DNA of 64,000 nt from assembly GCA_024637035.1 (NCBI GenBank), contig JAGXFW010000032.1:42110-106109 (forward strand), given 5' to 3'. Source of the stretch: Actinomycetes bacterium (lineage in GTDB: Bacteria; Actinomycetota; Thermoleophilia; RBG-16-64-13). Below the pieces are notes generated by a model. It searched no databases, was not told the DNA's origin, and worked only from the letters and a program-made list of their open reading frames with translations. The translations under genes were made by a program, and so were the position numbers. Below, in pieces: positions 45,948 through 55,711 of the stretch (position 1 is its first letter; the number at the start of each line of letters is the position of its first letter).

Positions 45948-47903
45948 ATGTCTGATGAGAAGAAGAAAAAAGGTACCGACTACGCCAGGTCGATCGACCC
46001 GGCGGCACTGGAGATGCTCGAGATCGCCGAGCGCGAAGGCATCTCCACCATGTTCTCGCGGGTCGACGAGGTGTCGGCTTGCCCGATCGGAGCCGAAGGG
46101 GCCTGCTGCAAGATCTGCTTCATGGGCCCCTGCCGTTTCGTAGGCAAGGAGAAGGAACAGAAGCACGGGGTATGCGGCGCGAACCTGGCCACTGTCGCCG
46201 CGCGGAACTTCATCCGTTCCTGCGCCGGTGGAGCCTCCGCGCACGCCGACCATGGGCGCACCATCGCCGAGACCCTGCTGATGGTGGGCAAGGGTGAGGC
46301 GGCGGACTATCGGGTGAAAGACCCCATCAAGCTGCGCACGGTCGCCGGCTATTTCGACATCCCGGTCGAAGACAAGGACGACAACCAGCTTGCCGTCGAA
46401 GTGGCAACAGCCGCGCTGAACGAGTGGGGCAAGCAGAACGAGCATCAGATCTACGCGAAGCGCGCTCCCAAGAAGCGCCAGGAATTGTGGGAGAAGCTGG
46501 GGGTCACGCCGCGTGGGTTCGACCGCGAGGTGGTGGACTCGATGCATCGTACCCACGCCGGGGGCGACCAGGACGCTCAACACATCATGGACCAGTGCGT
46601 GCGCATGTGCTTGGCCAGTGGTTGGGGCGGCTCCATGCTCGCCACCGACCTCTCGGACATCCTCTGGGGCACTCCGAGGCCACTCACCAGCGAAGCCAAC
46701 CTGGGGGTGCTGAACGTCGAGGACGTCAACATCATCATCCACGGGCACGAGCCGATCCTGTCTGAGATGATCGTGGATGCCTCCCAGGATCCGGAGATCA
46801 TCGAGTACGCCAAGAGCAAGGGCGCGGCCGGCATCACGCTGGCGGGCATCTGCTGCACGGCGAACGAGGTGTGGATGCGCCGCGGCGTCCCGCCGGCAGG
46901 CAACTCCCTTCATCAGGAACTCGCGCTCCTCACTGGAGCAGTGGAACTGATGGTCACCGATATCCAGTGCGTGTTCCAAGGTCTGGTGGGCGTGGCTGAG
47001 CACTTCCACACCCACGTCGTCACCACCTCAGCGAAGGCTCATATCGAAGGAGCCATGCGCGTGGAGTTCCACGAGGATCGCGCTCTCGAGATCGCCAAGG
47101 ACATCGTGAAGATGGCGATCGACAACTACCAGAACCGCGACCTGGCGAAGGTCCACATCCCCAACATCAAGAGCCCTGTGGTGGCCGGCTTCTCTCACGA
47201 GTACATCCGGTACATGTTGGGCGGCAAGTTCCGCGGCAGTTTCCAGCCGCTGAACGACAACATCATCAACGGCAAGATCCAGGGTGCGGTGGCCATCGTG
47301 GGCTGCAACAATCCCCGCACCACGCAGGATGAGGGCATCATCAACCTGGTCAAGAACTTCATCGAGAACGACGTGCTCGTGCTCGTGACCGGGTGTGCCG
47401 CCCACGCGGCCGGGAAGCACGGCTTCCTCACTCCTGAGATGTTCGAGAACGCCGGTCCGGGTCTGTCAGAGGTCTGTGAGACCACCGGCATGCCGCCGGT
47501 GCTTCACGTGGGCAGTTGTGTGGACAACACCCGGATCCTCACCATCCTCACGGATATCGTGGAGACCGGTGGTCTAGGCGACGACATCGACCAGGTGCCG
47601 GCTGTGGGCATCTCTCCGGAGTACTACTGCGAGAAGGCCCTCGAGATCGCCACCTACTGCGTGGGCAGCGGTGCCTATGTCATCTTCGGCGGAGTGGAGT
47701 CCCCGGTGCGCGCCTCGGGCGTAGTCACCGACATCCACACCTCCGGGTGGGAGAAACAGTTCGGCGGCAAGCTCGAGTTCATCTCCGACTGGGAAGGGAT
47801 CTTCGAGGCCTCGATGGCTCATATCCGCAAAAAGCGCGAGGCCCTCGGAATCCACGAGACGCAGGAACGCGTGCTGTTCGACATGGCCGACCGGCGGGGG
47901 TAG
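45948..47903 (+). CDS. cooS: Anaerobic carbon monoxide dehydrogenase catalytic subunit
   Basis: The Ni-Fe CODH that reduces CO2 to CO for acetyl-CoA synthase (also named acsA). The 651-residue protein has N-terminal cluster cysteines in CPIGAEGACCKICFMGPC, the C-cluster His in SAHADHGRT, and later cluster or channel motifs AGICCTANE, VGCNNPRTTQ, TGCAAHAAGK and VGSCVDNTR. Its place directly before acsB marks it as the ACS-linked form. Start ATG behind GAAAGGAG. The next gene follows after seven bases. Confidence 0.96.
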   Translation: MSDEKKKKGTDYARSIDPAALEMLEIAEREGISTMFSRVDEVSACPIGAEGACCKICFMGPCRFVGKEKEQKHGVCGANLATVAARNFIRSCAGGASAHADHGRTIAETLLMVGKGEAADYRVKDPIKLRTVAGYFDIPVEDKDDNQLAVEVATAALNEWGKQNEHQIYAKRAPKKRQELWEKLGVTPRGFDREVVDSMHRTHAGGDQDAQHIMDQCVRMCLASGWGGSMLATDLSDILWGTPRPLTSEANLGVLNVEDVNIIIHGHEPILSEMIVDASQDPEIIEYAKSKGAAGITLAGICCTANEVWMRRGVPPAGNSLHQELALLTGAVELMVTDIQCVFQGLVGVAEHFHTHVVTTSAKAHIEGAMRVEFHEDRALEIAKDIVKMAIDNYQNRDLAKVHIPNIKSPVVAGFSHEYIRYMLGGKFRGSFQPLNDNIINGKIQGAVAIVGCNNPRTTQDEGIINLVKNFIENDVLVLVTGCAAHAAGKHGFLTPEMFENAGPGLSEVCETTGMPPVLHVGSCVDNTRILTILTDIVETGGLGDDIDQVPAVGISPEYYCEKALEIATYCVGSGAYVIFGGVESPVRASGVVTDIHTSGWEKQFGGKLEFISDWEGIFEASMAHIRKKREALGIHETQERVLFDMADRRG

Positions 47904-47910
47904 TGACTAG

Positions 47911-50127
47911 ATGACCACTATGACGCAGAAAAGAAAACCCGAAGGAATCCGCGAGATCGTGGCCGGAGGCGTCGCCCGAGGGGCACGCGCCTACTACGAC
48001 CTCGCCACGAGCCGCTTCGAGGAGGCTATCGCCTCCAACGATGCCGGGCAGAAGCGGGAGTTCTTCCCGAACACCGGCTACGCTCTGCCGGTGATCCAGG
48101 CGATCACCGGTCACAAGGTCGAGTCCCTTGACGACATGCGTTGGGTGCTCGACGAGGCCGCGCTGCTGTTGCCTCCGGTGCCTTCCGACAACCTGTGGTT
48201 GCCCTACCTCGGCGAGACGCTCGACGGTGGTATGGCCGCTCTTTGGCTTGCGGAGATCATCGAAGCTCTGAAATACGTGGGTGTGGGCCCGGCCCCCGTC
48301 GATGGCATCTGGCTCGGTGCGGCCGACGACAGCATCATGCGTGCCCGCGGCGTCGAGTTCGTAGACGGCTCGGCCCCGGGCTTCGCCGCCATCACCGGTG
48401 CCGCCCCCGACGTCGAGACTGCCGTCGCCATGGCGCGTGAGATGCAGCAGAAGTCCCTCTACGTGTTCATCGCCGGCGGCTCGCGCGGCACTACCTTCGC
48501 CGATCAGCTGGCCGAGGGTGGAGTCGAGATGGGCTGGGATACTCGTCTCGTGCCCTTCGGGCCCGAGATCTTCGGCCACATCTATTCCATCGGCTTCGCG
48601 ACTCGCGCAGCCATGGCGTTCGGTGGCGTGAAGCCGGGCGACTTCAAGGCCATCTTGAAGTACAACAAGGATCGCGTGTTCGCCTTCGTCGTTGCTCTCG
48701 GCGAGGTCGACGACCTGAAGTACGCCGCGGCCGCGGGCGCCATCAACTACGGCTTCCCCACGATCGCCGAGGACGACATCCCGCAGATCCTACCCACCGG
48801 TGTCACCACCTACGAGCACGTTGTCTCCAACATCCCCGCCACCGAGATCGTGGCGAAGGCCATCGAGGTGCGGGGTCTGAAGATCGTCATCACGGAAGTG
48901 CCGGTGCCGGTAGCGTATGGTCCTGCCTTCGAGGGTGAGCGTATCCGTAAGGAAGACCTGCACGTGGAATTGGCAGGGCCGAAGGCGACCGGTGCCGAAC
49001 TGACCGTGATCGCCGAGAACGTGGAAGACGGCAAGATCACCCTCGTCGGCCGCGATGTCGGCGAGATCGAAGCCGGGTCGACCATACCGTTCGCCCTGCT
49101 TGTCGAGGTGTCCGGTCGTAAGATGCAGAAGGACTTCGAACCGATCCTCGAACGCCAGATCCACCACTTCCTCAACGAGGCCGAGGGGTTCTTGCACGTC
49201 GGTCAGCGCGACATCATCTGGGAGCGCATCAGCAAGAAGGCGGTGGCTGCCGGGTTCACGTTCGAGCACGTTGGCAAGATCATCCACGCCCGCTACCACG
49301 CCGACTTCGGCGGCATCTTCGACAAGGTGCAGGTGACCATATACACGCAGGAGCCCGAGGTATCGGCACTGGTGGAGCGGGCCCAAAGCGCCTACAAGGA
49401 TCGCGACGACCGTATCGGTTCCCTGGTGGACGAGTCGGTCGAGACCTTCTACAGCTGCACCCTCTGCCAGAGTTTCGCGCCCGATCACGTGTGTGTGATC
49501 ACGCCGGAGCGGCCGGGTCTGTGCGGCGCGTACAACTGGCTCGACGGGAAGGCCGCGTTCGAGATCAACCCGACCGGGCCGAACCAACCCATCCTCAAGG
49601 GCGCGGCGGTCGATGCAGCCAAGGGCCAGTGGGAGGGTGTCAACGAGTTCGTGTACCAGACGTCACACAACGCCGTCGAGCGCTTCAACGCGTACTCGAT
49701 GATGGAAGACCCGATGACCTCGTGCGGCTGTTTCGAGGCCATCAGCGTGCTCCTGCCTATGTGCAACGGCATCATGACCGTCGACCGCGACCATACCGGC
49801 ATGACCCCCTGCGGCATGAAGTTCTCGACCCTCGCCGGTTCGGTGGGTGGTGGAGCGCAGACTCCGGGTTTCGTGGGTCACTCCAAGTTCTACATGGGCT
49901 CTTCGAAGTTCATCAGCGCAGACGGCGGCATCGCGCGGGTGGTCTGGTTGCCGAAGAAGCTGAAGGAAGAGCTGAAGGACCTGATCACGGCGAACGCGAC
50001 CAAGGCCGGTCACCCCGACCTGTATGACAAGATCGCGACCGAGGAGAACGGCACGGAAGAGGACGAGATCATGACCTTCCTGGCCGAAGTGGGCCACCCG
50101 GCCCTCGAGATGGACGCGATGTTCTAG
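47911..50127 (+). CDS. acsB: Acetyl-CoA synthase (CODH/ACS complex subunit AcsB)
   Basis: Joins CO, a methyl group and CoA to acetyl-CoA at the nickel A-cluster. At 738 residues it is the full three-domain bacterial type, including the N-terminal domain that archaeal forms lack. A-cluster ligands are all present: Cys516, Cys519, Cys528 and Cys538 (C-x2-C-x8-C-x9-C in YSCTLCQSF...) for the [4Fe-4S] part, and the Cys605-Gly606-Cys607 tripeptide (TSCGCFEAI) for the distal nickel. Start ATG seven bases after cooS. A long hairpin follows the stop. Confidence 0.97.
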   Translation: MTTMTQKRKPEGIREIVAGGVARGARAYYDLATSRFEEAIASNDAGQKREFFPNTGYALPVIQAITGHKVESLDDMRWVLDEAALLLPPVPSDNLWLPYLGETLDGGMAALWLAEIIEALKYVGVGPAPVDGIWLGAADDSIMRARGVEFVDGSAPGFAAITGAAPDVETAVAMAREMQQKSLYVFIAGGSRGTTFADQLAEGGVEMGWDTRLVPFGPEIFGHIYSIGFATRAAMAFGGVKPGDFKAILKYNKDRVFAFVVALGEVDDLKYAAAAGAINYGFPTIAEDDIPQILPTGVTTYEHVVSNIPATEIVAKAIEVRGLKIVITEVPVPVAYGPAFEGERIRKEDLHVELAGPKATGAELTVIAENVEDGKITLVGRDVGEIEAGSTIPFALLVEVSGRKMQKDFEPILERQIHHFLNEAEGFLHVGQRDIIWERISKKAVAAGFTFEHVGKIIHARYHADFGGIFDKVQVTIYTQEPEVSALVERAQSAYKDRDDRIGSLVDESVETFYSCTLCQSFAPDHVCVITPERPGLCGAYNWLDGKAAFEINPTGPNQPILKGAAVDAAKGQWEGVNEFVYQTSHNAVERFNAYSMMEDPMTSCGCFEAISVLLPMCNGIMTVDRDHTGMTPCGMKFSTLAGSVGGGAQTPGFVGHSKFYMGSSKFISADGGIARVVWLPKKLKEELKDLITANATKAGHPDLYDKIATEENGTEEDEIMTFLAEVGHPALEMDAMF

Positions 50128-50137
50128 AAGGCGAGAC

Positions 50138-50167
50138 GGAGGCCGGGGCGCACGCGCCCCGGCCTCC
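50138..50167 (+). other. Perfect 13-bp hairpin between acsB and acsC
   Basis: GGAGGCCGGGGCG and CGCCCCGGCCTCC pair perfectly around CACG, ten bases after the acsB stop. No T-run follows and the next gene is in the same pathway, so it more likely protects or processes the message, or partly attenuates it, than ends it. Confidence 0.6.
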
Positions 50168-50222
50168 CGACCATGCTGATCCAGGTCCCTATCCGTGAAG
50201 ACTGGACGAAAGGAGTGACACG

Positions 50223-51563
50223 TTGGCTCTGAGTGGGCTTCAGATATTCAAGCTGCTCCCGAAGACCAACTGCAAGGACTGTGGTTTCCCCACGTGCATG
50301 GCGTTCGCCATGCAGCTCGCTTCGGGGAAAGCGGAGCTCTCGCAGTGCCCGCACGTGAGTGCGGAGGCGGCCGCCGAGCTAGGCGAGGCGGCAGCACCGC
50401 CGGTGCGCAAAGTGACCATCGGGTCGGGCGACATGGCTGTGGTCTTGGGCGAGGAGACGGTTCTCTACCGCCACGAGAAGAGGTTCGAGCATCCCCCGGG
50501 TGTAGCATTCCTCGTGGATGACAGCGTCGACGACGCTGAGTTCCAGACCAGGCTCGACACCTTCAAGACCCAAGAGTTCGAGCGCGTGGGCCAGATGCTC
50601 CGCGCCAAGCTGCTCGCCATCGAGTCGGCTGACGCCGGCACGTTGGCCGCGCGGGTCAAGAAGGCCTCAGACGAGACCGGAGCCGGCATCATCGTCATGA
50701 GCGAGGACGCGGCGGCCCTCAAGGCCGCGGCGGAACCGATCAAGGACAAGAAACCGCTCCTGTACGCGGCGACGGCGTCCACGTTCGACGCCGTGTCCGC
50801 CGTTGCGAAGGAACTCGGTGTGCCGTTCGTCATCAAGGCGGCCACGCTCGAAGAGTTGAGCGAACTCGGCGACAAGTGTGTGGCCGGTGATTTCAAAGAG
50901 GTCATGCTCGACCCGATGTCGGCCAATCTGCAAGACGCGATCCGGGATCAGACCTACATCCGGCGCTCGGCTATCAAGAAGAAATTCCGCGCGCTCGGTT
51001 TCCCGACCATCGCCTTCCCGTGCCGCATGACCGACGAACCGCTGCTGAAGACCGTGTACGCTGGGGTCTTCGTGGCGAAGTACGCGGGCATCATCGTGCT
51101 CGATACGCTCGATCCCGCCCAGGTGATGCCGTTGCTCATCCTGGCGCAGAACATCTACACCGACCCGCAGCGGCCGATGCAGATGGACCAGGGCATCTAC
51201 CCGATCAACGAACCGGGGCCGGACAGCCCGCTGTTGATCACGACGAACTTCTCGCTTACCTACTTCACGCTTGCAGGCGAAGTCGAGGCGAGCAAGGTGC
51301 CAACGTGGCTGCTTGTGATGGATACCGAAGGTCAGTCGGTGCTCACCTCGTGGGCGGCCGGCAAGTTCGTGGCCGACGCCATCGCGGTGTTCGTGAAGAA
51401 GAGTGGCATAGACGAGAAGATCTCTCACAAGAAGATCGTCATCCCGGGCTACGTCGCGCAGATCAGCGGCGAACTCGAGGAGGAACTGGGCGACTGGGAA
51501 GTCGTCGTAGGAGTACGGGAAGCTGCCGACGTACCGCGGTACCTCAGGGGCCTCTCGACGTAA
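50223..51563 (+). CDS. acsC: Corrinoid/iron-sulfur protein large subunit
   Basis: The subunit with the low-potential [4Fe-4S] cluster and the cobamide-binding end. The N-terminal cluster motif is clear: LLPKTNCKDCGFPTC then a fourth Cys in LSQCPHVS. A TIM-barrel middle and a C-terminal corrinoid-binding region (VIPGYVAQISGELEEELGDW) follow, in 446 residues. The start is TTG behind GAAAGGAGTGACACG. It is separated from acsB by the 13-bp hairpin and followed by another hairpin. Confidence 0.95.
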   Translation: MALSGLQIFKLLPKTNCKDCGFPTCMAFAMQLASGKAELSQCPHVSAEAAAELGEAAAPPVRKVTIGSGDMAVVLGEETVLYRHEKRFEHPPGVAFLVDDSVDDAEFQTRLDTFKTQEFERVGQMLRAKLLAIESADAGTLAARVKKASDETGAGIIVMSEDAAALKAAAEPIKDKKPLLYAATASTFDAVSAVAKELGVPFVIKAATLEELSELGDKCVAGDFKEVMLDPMSANLQDAIRDQTYIRRSAIKKKFRALGFPTIAFPCRMTDEPLLKTVYAGVFVAKYAGIIVLDTLDPAQVMPLLILAQNIYTDPQRPMQMDQGIYPINEPGPDSPLLITTNFSLTYFTLAGEVEASKVPTWLLVMDTEGQSVLTSWAAGKFVADAIAVFVKKSGIDEKISHKKIVIPGYVAQISGELEEELGDWEVVVGVREAADVPRYLRGLST

Positions 51564-51578
51564 CAAGCAGGACCGGAC

Positions 51579-51602
51579 GCACGCCCCCGCAGAGGGGCGT
51601 GC
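51579..51602 (+). other. 9-bp hairpin between acsC and metV
   Basis: GCACGCCCC and GGGGCGTGC pair perfectly around CGCAGA, 15 bases after acsC. As with the acsB-acsC hairpin, no U-tract follows. The gap to metV is 105 bases with no other gene. Confidence 0.5.
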
Positions 51603-51668
51603 CCGGCACAGAGTCAGGAGGGCGTCGAAGTCGGCGTGCCTCGCGTGAGAGATCGGAGGTCGAACGAG

Positions 51669-52340
51669 TTGATCATAAGCAAGCAGAAGCCTTTCGAGGA
51701 GATCCTCGAGAGTCTGAAGAACGACGACACCGTATACATCGTCGGGTGCGGGGAATGCGCCACGATGACGCAGTCGGGTGGTGAGCAGGAAGTCGCCGAC
51801 ATGAAGGCCCGTCTCGAGGAGGCAGGCAAGAAGGTAGTGGCCACCGACGTGGCCCATTCCGCTTGTCATGAGCTCGACATGAAGCGCATCCTGCGTCAGA
51901 ACAAGGAAGCCGCAAATGAAGCGGGCGCATTCCTCGTCCTCTCCTGCGGCGCCGGCGTGCAGTCGGTGCGCGAGGGCACGGGCAAGCACGTGCTCCCCGG
52001 CGCGAACTCCCTCTTCGTGGGCAACGTGAAGCGGCAGATGGTCTTCGACGAGAAGTGCTCCCTCTGCGGCGAGTGCATCATCGACGAGTACGGCGCGATC
52101 TGCCCGGTGACCCGCTGCGCGAAGGGGATCCTCAATGGCCCTTGCGGTGGCACCAACAACAGCAAGTGCGAAGTCGACTCCGAGAAGGACTGCGCCTGGG
52201 TCCTTATCTACAACCAGATGAAGACCGAAGAGAAGCTCGACAAGTTCATGACCATCCACGGGCCGAAGCACTGGAACGCCGTCGCGCGCCCGGGTCATAT
52301 GGACGGACGCGCTGACGATGCAGAGAAAGGGGCGTCCTGA
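51669..52340 (+). CDS. metV: Methylenetetrahydrofolate reductase C-terminal/zinc-binding partner MetV
   Basis: A 223-residue partner of MetF in acetogen-type methylene-THF reductases. It has the N-terminal SKQKPFEEILESLK, a VGCGECATMTQSGGE motif and a C-terminal Cys set CSLCGECII ... CPVTRCAKGILNGPCGG that holds iron-sulfur and/or zinc. The TTG at 51669 lies nine bases after GGAGG and gives the family start; a GTG at 51636 would add 11 residues. metF follows after two bases, so MetV and MetF should form the two-subunit type. RnfC2 is not encoded here. Confidence 0.9.
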   Translation: MIISKQKPFEEILESLKNDDTVYIVGCGECATMTQSGGEQEVADMKARLEEAGKKVVATDVAHSACHELDMKRILRQNKEAANEAGAFLVLSCGAGVQSVREGTGKHVLPGANSLFVGNVKRQMVFDEKCSLCGECIIDEYGAICPVTRCAKGILNGPCGGTNNSKCEVDSEKDCAWVLIYNQMKTEEKLDKFMTIHGPKHWNAVARPGHMDGRADDAEKGAS

Positions 52341-52342
52341 TC

Positions 52343-53239
52343 ATGGCCGCGTACCGCGAAGCTTGTGAGAGTGGGAAGTTCGTCGTATCCGGGGAGATCG
52401 GTCCGCCCAAGGGCACCAAGGTGGACAACATGCTCCACCATATCGACCTGCTCAACCCGTTGGTCGACGCCCTGAACGTCACCGACAACCAGAGCGCGGT
52501 GCTCCGCCTCGGTTCCATGGCCGTGTCGCACGAAGTCGTCACGAGGGGCGGTGACGCCATCTACCAGATGACGTGCCGCGATCGGAACCGGCTTGCGCTT
52601 CAGAACGACCTGCTGTCGGCCCACTTCCTGGGTCTGCGCAACGTGCTCGCCCTCACCGGCGACCACGTCAGCGTGGGTGACCACAAGGACGCCCGGGAAG
52701 TCTACGACTTCGAGTCGGTGCAGCTCATCCAGTGCATCAAGAAACTGAACGAAGGCTTCGACTGGGCCGGGAATGAACTCGAAGGCTCCACCGATTTCTT
52801 CATCGGGGCCGTGGTGACTCCCGAGTCTGATCCGATCGAACCGCAGAAACTCAAGTACGAGAAGAAGATCGCCGCCGGCGCTCAGTTCTTCCAGACTCAG
52901 GCCGTGTACGACATGGACAACTTCCAGCGTTTCATGGAGTACTCACACGGTGTGACCGAGGGCACGGATGTCAAGGTCATGGCCGGGCTCGTGGTGCTCA
53001 CCAGCGTGGGCATGGCGAAGTACATGAACAAATTCGTGCCCGGCGTCTTCGTGCCCGACTCGCTGCTCGAAGAGATGGCCTCAGTTCCGAAAGAGGACGC
53101 CATCAAGAAGGGCATGGAGATCTGCGCGAGGCATATCCGTTTCTGCATCGACAATAAGGTGTGCGACGGGGTGCATGTGATGGCCATCGGCAAAGAGGAG
53201 ATCGTTCCCGAGATCCTGCAGATGGCGGGTCTGGCCTAG
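52343..53239 (+). CDS. metF: 5,10-methylenetetrahydrofolate reductase
   Basis: Reduces methylene-THF to methyl-THF, the last folate step of the methyl branch. The 298-residue TIM barrel shows VSGEIGPPKGTKVDNML, NVTDNQSAVLRLGSM, QMTCRDRNRLALQNDLL and NVLALTGDHVSVGDH, which are the usual folate and flavin-binding loops. The ATG start lies two bases after metV. Without an RnfC2 subunit the electron donor is open; the neighbouring LpdA is one speculative possibility. Confidence 0.95.
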   Translation: MAAYREACESGKFVVSGEIGPPKGTKVDNMLHHIDLLNPLVDALNVTDNQSAVLRLGSMAVSHEVVTRGGDAIYQMTCRDRNRLALQNDLLSAHFLGLRNVLALTGDHVSVGDHKDAREVYDFESVQLIQCIKKLNEGFDWAGNELEGSTDFFIGAVVTPESDPIEPQKLKYEKKIAAGAQFFQTQAVYDMDNFQRFMEYSHGVTEGTDVKVMAGLVVLTSVGMAKYMNKFVPGVFVPDSLLEEMASVPKEDAIKKGMEICARHIRFCIDNKVCDGVHVMAIGKEEIVPEILQMAGLA

Positions 53240-53256
53240 AAGAGAAGCGTCGGACG

Positions 53257-53286
53257 TGGGGCGCGGCCGCCTTCGGCGGCGCCCCA
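53257..53286 (+). other. Hairpin between metF and lpdA
   Basis: TGGGGC/GCCCCA and an inner GCCGCC/GGCGGC with loop TTC form a two-part stem with a three-base bulge, 17 bases after metF. No U-tract follows. A weaker 8-bp pair (GTCGCCTG 54711-54718 with CAGGCGAC 54740-54747) lies in the lpdA-lipA gap. Confidence 0.45.
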
Positions 53287-53315
53287 TGCCGGCCCTTGTG
53301 AAAGGGAGAGCGACA

Positions 53316-54710
53316 GTGGCGGAAGCTACGAGGATAGTCATCATCGGCGGAGGTCCCGGCGGTTACGTCGCCGCGATCCGTGCCGCTCAGCGCGGCGCCG
53401 ATGTGACGGTCGTTGAGAAGGACCTGTTGGGAGGCACCTGCCTGAACCGCGGCTGCATCCCGACCAAGGCCCTGCTCGGCAGCGTCGAGGCCTTGCACAA
53501 GGCCCGCTCGGGTGCCGATTTCGGTTTCGGCATCGCAGGCGAGATCGTGCCCGACTTCACTCGCATGATGGAGCGCAAGAACGAGATCTCCAAGCTGCTC
53601 CGCGACGGGATCCACGGCCTGTTCAAGAAGAACAAGGTCAAGCTCGTCGTCGGTACCGGCCGCATCACGAGTCCTACGACCGTGGATGTCGACACCGCCG
53701 AAGGCGTGGTCACCATCGAGGCCGACAAGTTGATCGTGGCCACGGGTTCGGAGCCCGCGCGTCTGCCATTCTTCGACTTCGACCAACCCACAGTGCTCAC
53801 ATCGACGAGCGCTCTGCAACTGGAGAAGATCCCAGAGACCCTGTTGATCATCGGAGCCGGGGTCATCGGATGCGAGTTCGCCTCGGTGTTCTCCGAGCTC
53901 GGTACCAAGATCACCATTGTCGAGATGATGCCGCAGATGCTCCCCTTGGAAGACAAGCGCCTGGCGAAACAGTTCCAGGGCATCTTCAAGAAGAAGGGCA
54001 TCGAGGTGCTGCTCAAGACAAAGGTGGAGGGCATCGCGGAGTACGCTGAGGACCACATCACGGCGAACATCGAGGGCGGTCAGCAGATCACGGCCGAGAA
54101 GATGCTGGTGTCCATCGGTCGTCAGCCCAACACGCAGGGCATCGGCCTCGAGGCCATCGGCGTGGAGACGGACGGCAGGGGCTACATCGTGGTGAACGAC
54201 AAGCTCGAGACGAATGTACCGGGCGTGTACGCCATCGGCGACGTCAACGGGGGGATCCTCCTGGCGCACGTCGCGTCGTACGAGGGTTTGGTCGCCGTGG
54301 AGAACTGCCTCGGCGGAAATGAGGAACGCGATCTCAAGGTAGTGCCCAGTTGTGTCTATACGCTCCCAGAGATCGCAAGCATCGGTCTGAACGAAGACCA
54401 GGCTCGGGACGAGGGTTACAACCCCATCACGGGCACGTTCCGCCTCGGCGCAGCGGGCAAGGCTCTGGCGATCGGTGAGGCCCAGGGCTACATCCAGATC
54501 GTGGCCGACGAAGCGACCGACAAGGTGATCGGCGCCAACATGATGGGCCCACACGTCACCGACCTGATCCACGAGATCGCCGTCGCCATCAAGAACGGCC
54601 TGACCGTGAAGCAGATCGGCGACACCATCCATGCGCACCCCACCATCGGTGAGGCACTGATGGAGGCCGCCCACGACGTGCACGGAGAATCCGTACACGT
54701 GGCGAGCTGA
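53316..54710 (+). CDS. lpdA: Dihydrolipoamide dehydrogenase
   Basis: A 464-residue FAD disulfide oxidoreductase. It has the FAD motif IIGGGPGGYVAAIRAAQ, the redox pair in GGTCLNRGCIPTK, the NAD-binding IIGAGVIGCEFASVF, YAIGDVNGG and the C-terminal HAHPTIGEALMEA with the active-site His and Glu. GTG start behind GGGAGAGCGAC. lpdA inside a Wood-Ljungdahl cluster is also seen in clostridial acetogens, often with gcvH, but its role there is not settled. No gcvH is present in this window. Confidence 0.95.
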   Translation: MAEATRIVIIGGGPGGYVAAIRAAQRGADVTVVEKDLLGGTCLNRGCIPTKALLGSVEALHKARSGADFGFGIAGEIVPDFTRMMERKNEISKLLRDGIHGLFKKNKVKLVVGTGRITSPTTVDVDTAEGVVTIEADKLIVATGSEPARLPFFDFDQPTVLTSTSALQLEKIPETLLIIGAGVIGCEFASVFSELGTKITIVEMMPQMLPLEDKRLAKQFQGIFKKKGIEVLLKTKVEGIAEYAEDHITANIEGGQQITAEKMLVSIGRQPNTQGIGLEAIGVETDGRGYIVVNDKLETNVPGVYAIGDVNGGILLAHVASYEGLVAVENCLGGNEERDLKVVPSCVYTLPEIASIGLNEDQARDEGYNPITGTFRLGAAGKALAIGEAQGYIQIVADEATDKVIGANMMGPHVTDLIHEIAVAIKNGLTVKQIGDTIHAHPTIGEALMEAAHDVHGESVHVAS

Positions 54711-54796
54711 GTCGCCTGCGGAGGACGGAGGCGCCGGCCCAGGCGACAGAGATACGGCAAGCTCGACCAATCAACGGAGTCGCTACGGAACAGAGC

Positions 54797-55711
54797 ATGG
54801 TGATTGTGGAGAAGATGACAGACGGTCCAGGAAGGAAGCCGGAGTGGCTCAAGAAGCCGCTGCCCAAGGCCGCCGCGATGCGGGAGGTCGAAGCCACCCT
54901 GCGTGGTCGTTCGCTTCATACCGTGTGCGAGAGCGCGAAATGCCCCAACAAGGGCGAGTGCTTCAGCCGTGGCACTGCTACCTTCCTGATCATGGGCGAC
55001 GTGTGCACTCGTGATTGCCGTTTCTGCAGCGTCTCAGGCGGCTCGCCCAGTCCCCTGGATCCAGCGGAGCCCGAGCAGGTGGCGGACGCCGCGGTGGTAT
55101 TGGGCCTCGAGCACGTCGTCATCACATCGGTGACCCGTGATGATCTGGCCGACGGCGGGGCGTCTCATTTCGTCCAGACCATCCAAGCGGTTCGCAGGCG
55201 TCTGCCCCAGTGCACGGTGGAGGTACTGATCCCCGACCTCGGTGGTGTCAGAGCGTCGATCGACGCGGTTCTCGATGCGGCGCCCGACGTGTTCAACCAC
55301 AATGTCGAGACGGTCCCTCGGCTGTATTCGCGAGTTCGCCCACGGGCGGACTACCATCGTTCGTTGGAAGTATTGAGACACGCCGCGGAGCGAGGTGCCG
55401 TGCTCGTCAAGACGGGGCTGATGGTCGGGTTGGGGGAGACGGAGGAAGAGGTGCGGCTGTTCTTGGCGGACGCAAAGAGAGCGGGGGTGGCCCTGGTCAC
55501 CATCGGTCAGTACTTGCGCCCGAGCAGGGATCATCTGCCCGTGACTGAGTATGTACCGCCGAAGGTGTTCGACGAGTATCGAAGTGCAGGAGAGGCGCTG
55601 GGATTATTGGTGGAGTCCGCACCGTTCGTGCGGAGTTCCTACCACGCGGAAGACGGCCTGCGGCGCTTTGGAGCAAGGGGAGACGGAACTGCTAAGGAGG
55701 ATCAGTGCTAG
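54797..55711 (+). CDS. lipA: Lipoyl synthase
   Basis: A radical SAM enzyme that inserts two sulfurs into octanoyl groups on lipoyl domains. The auxiliary cluster cysteines are in CESAKCPNKGEC, the radical SAM cluster in CTRDCRFC, and the C-terminal Ser ligand in VRSSYHAE. The ATG at 54797 gives 304 residues; an ATG at 54815 close after GGAGAAG is an alternative. It sits between lpdA and acsE and overlaps the acsE start. No lipoyl-bearing protein or lipB is visible nearby. Confidence 0.95.
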   Translation: MVIVEKMTDGPGRKPEWLKKPLPKAAAMREVEATLRGRSLHTVCESAKCPNKGECFSRGTATFLIMGDVCTRDCRFCSVSGGSPSPLDPAEPEQVADAAVVLGLEHVVITSVTRDDLADGGASHFVQTIQAVRRRLPQCTVEVLIPDLGGVRASIDAVLDAAPDVFNHNVETVPRLYSRVRPRADYHRSLEVLRHAAERGAVLVKTGLMVGLGETEEEVRLFLADAKRAGVALVTIGQYLRPSRDHLPVTEYVPPKVFDEYRSAGEALGLLVESAPFVRSSYHAEDGLRRFGARGDGTAKEDQC

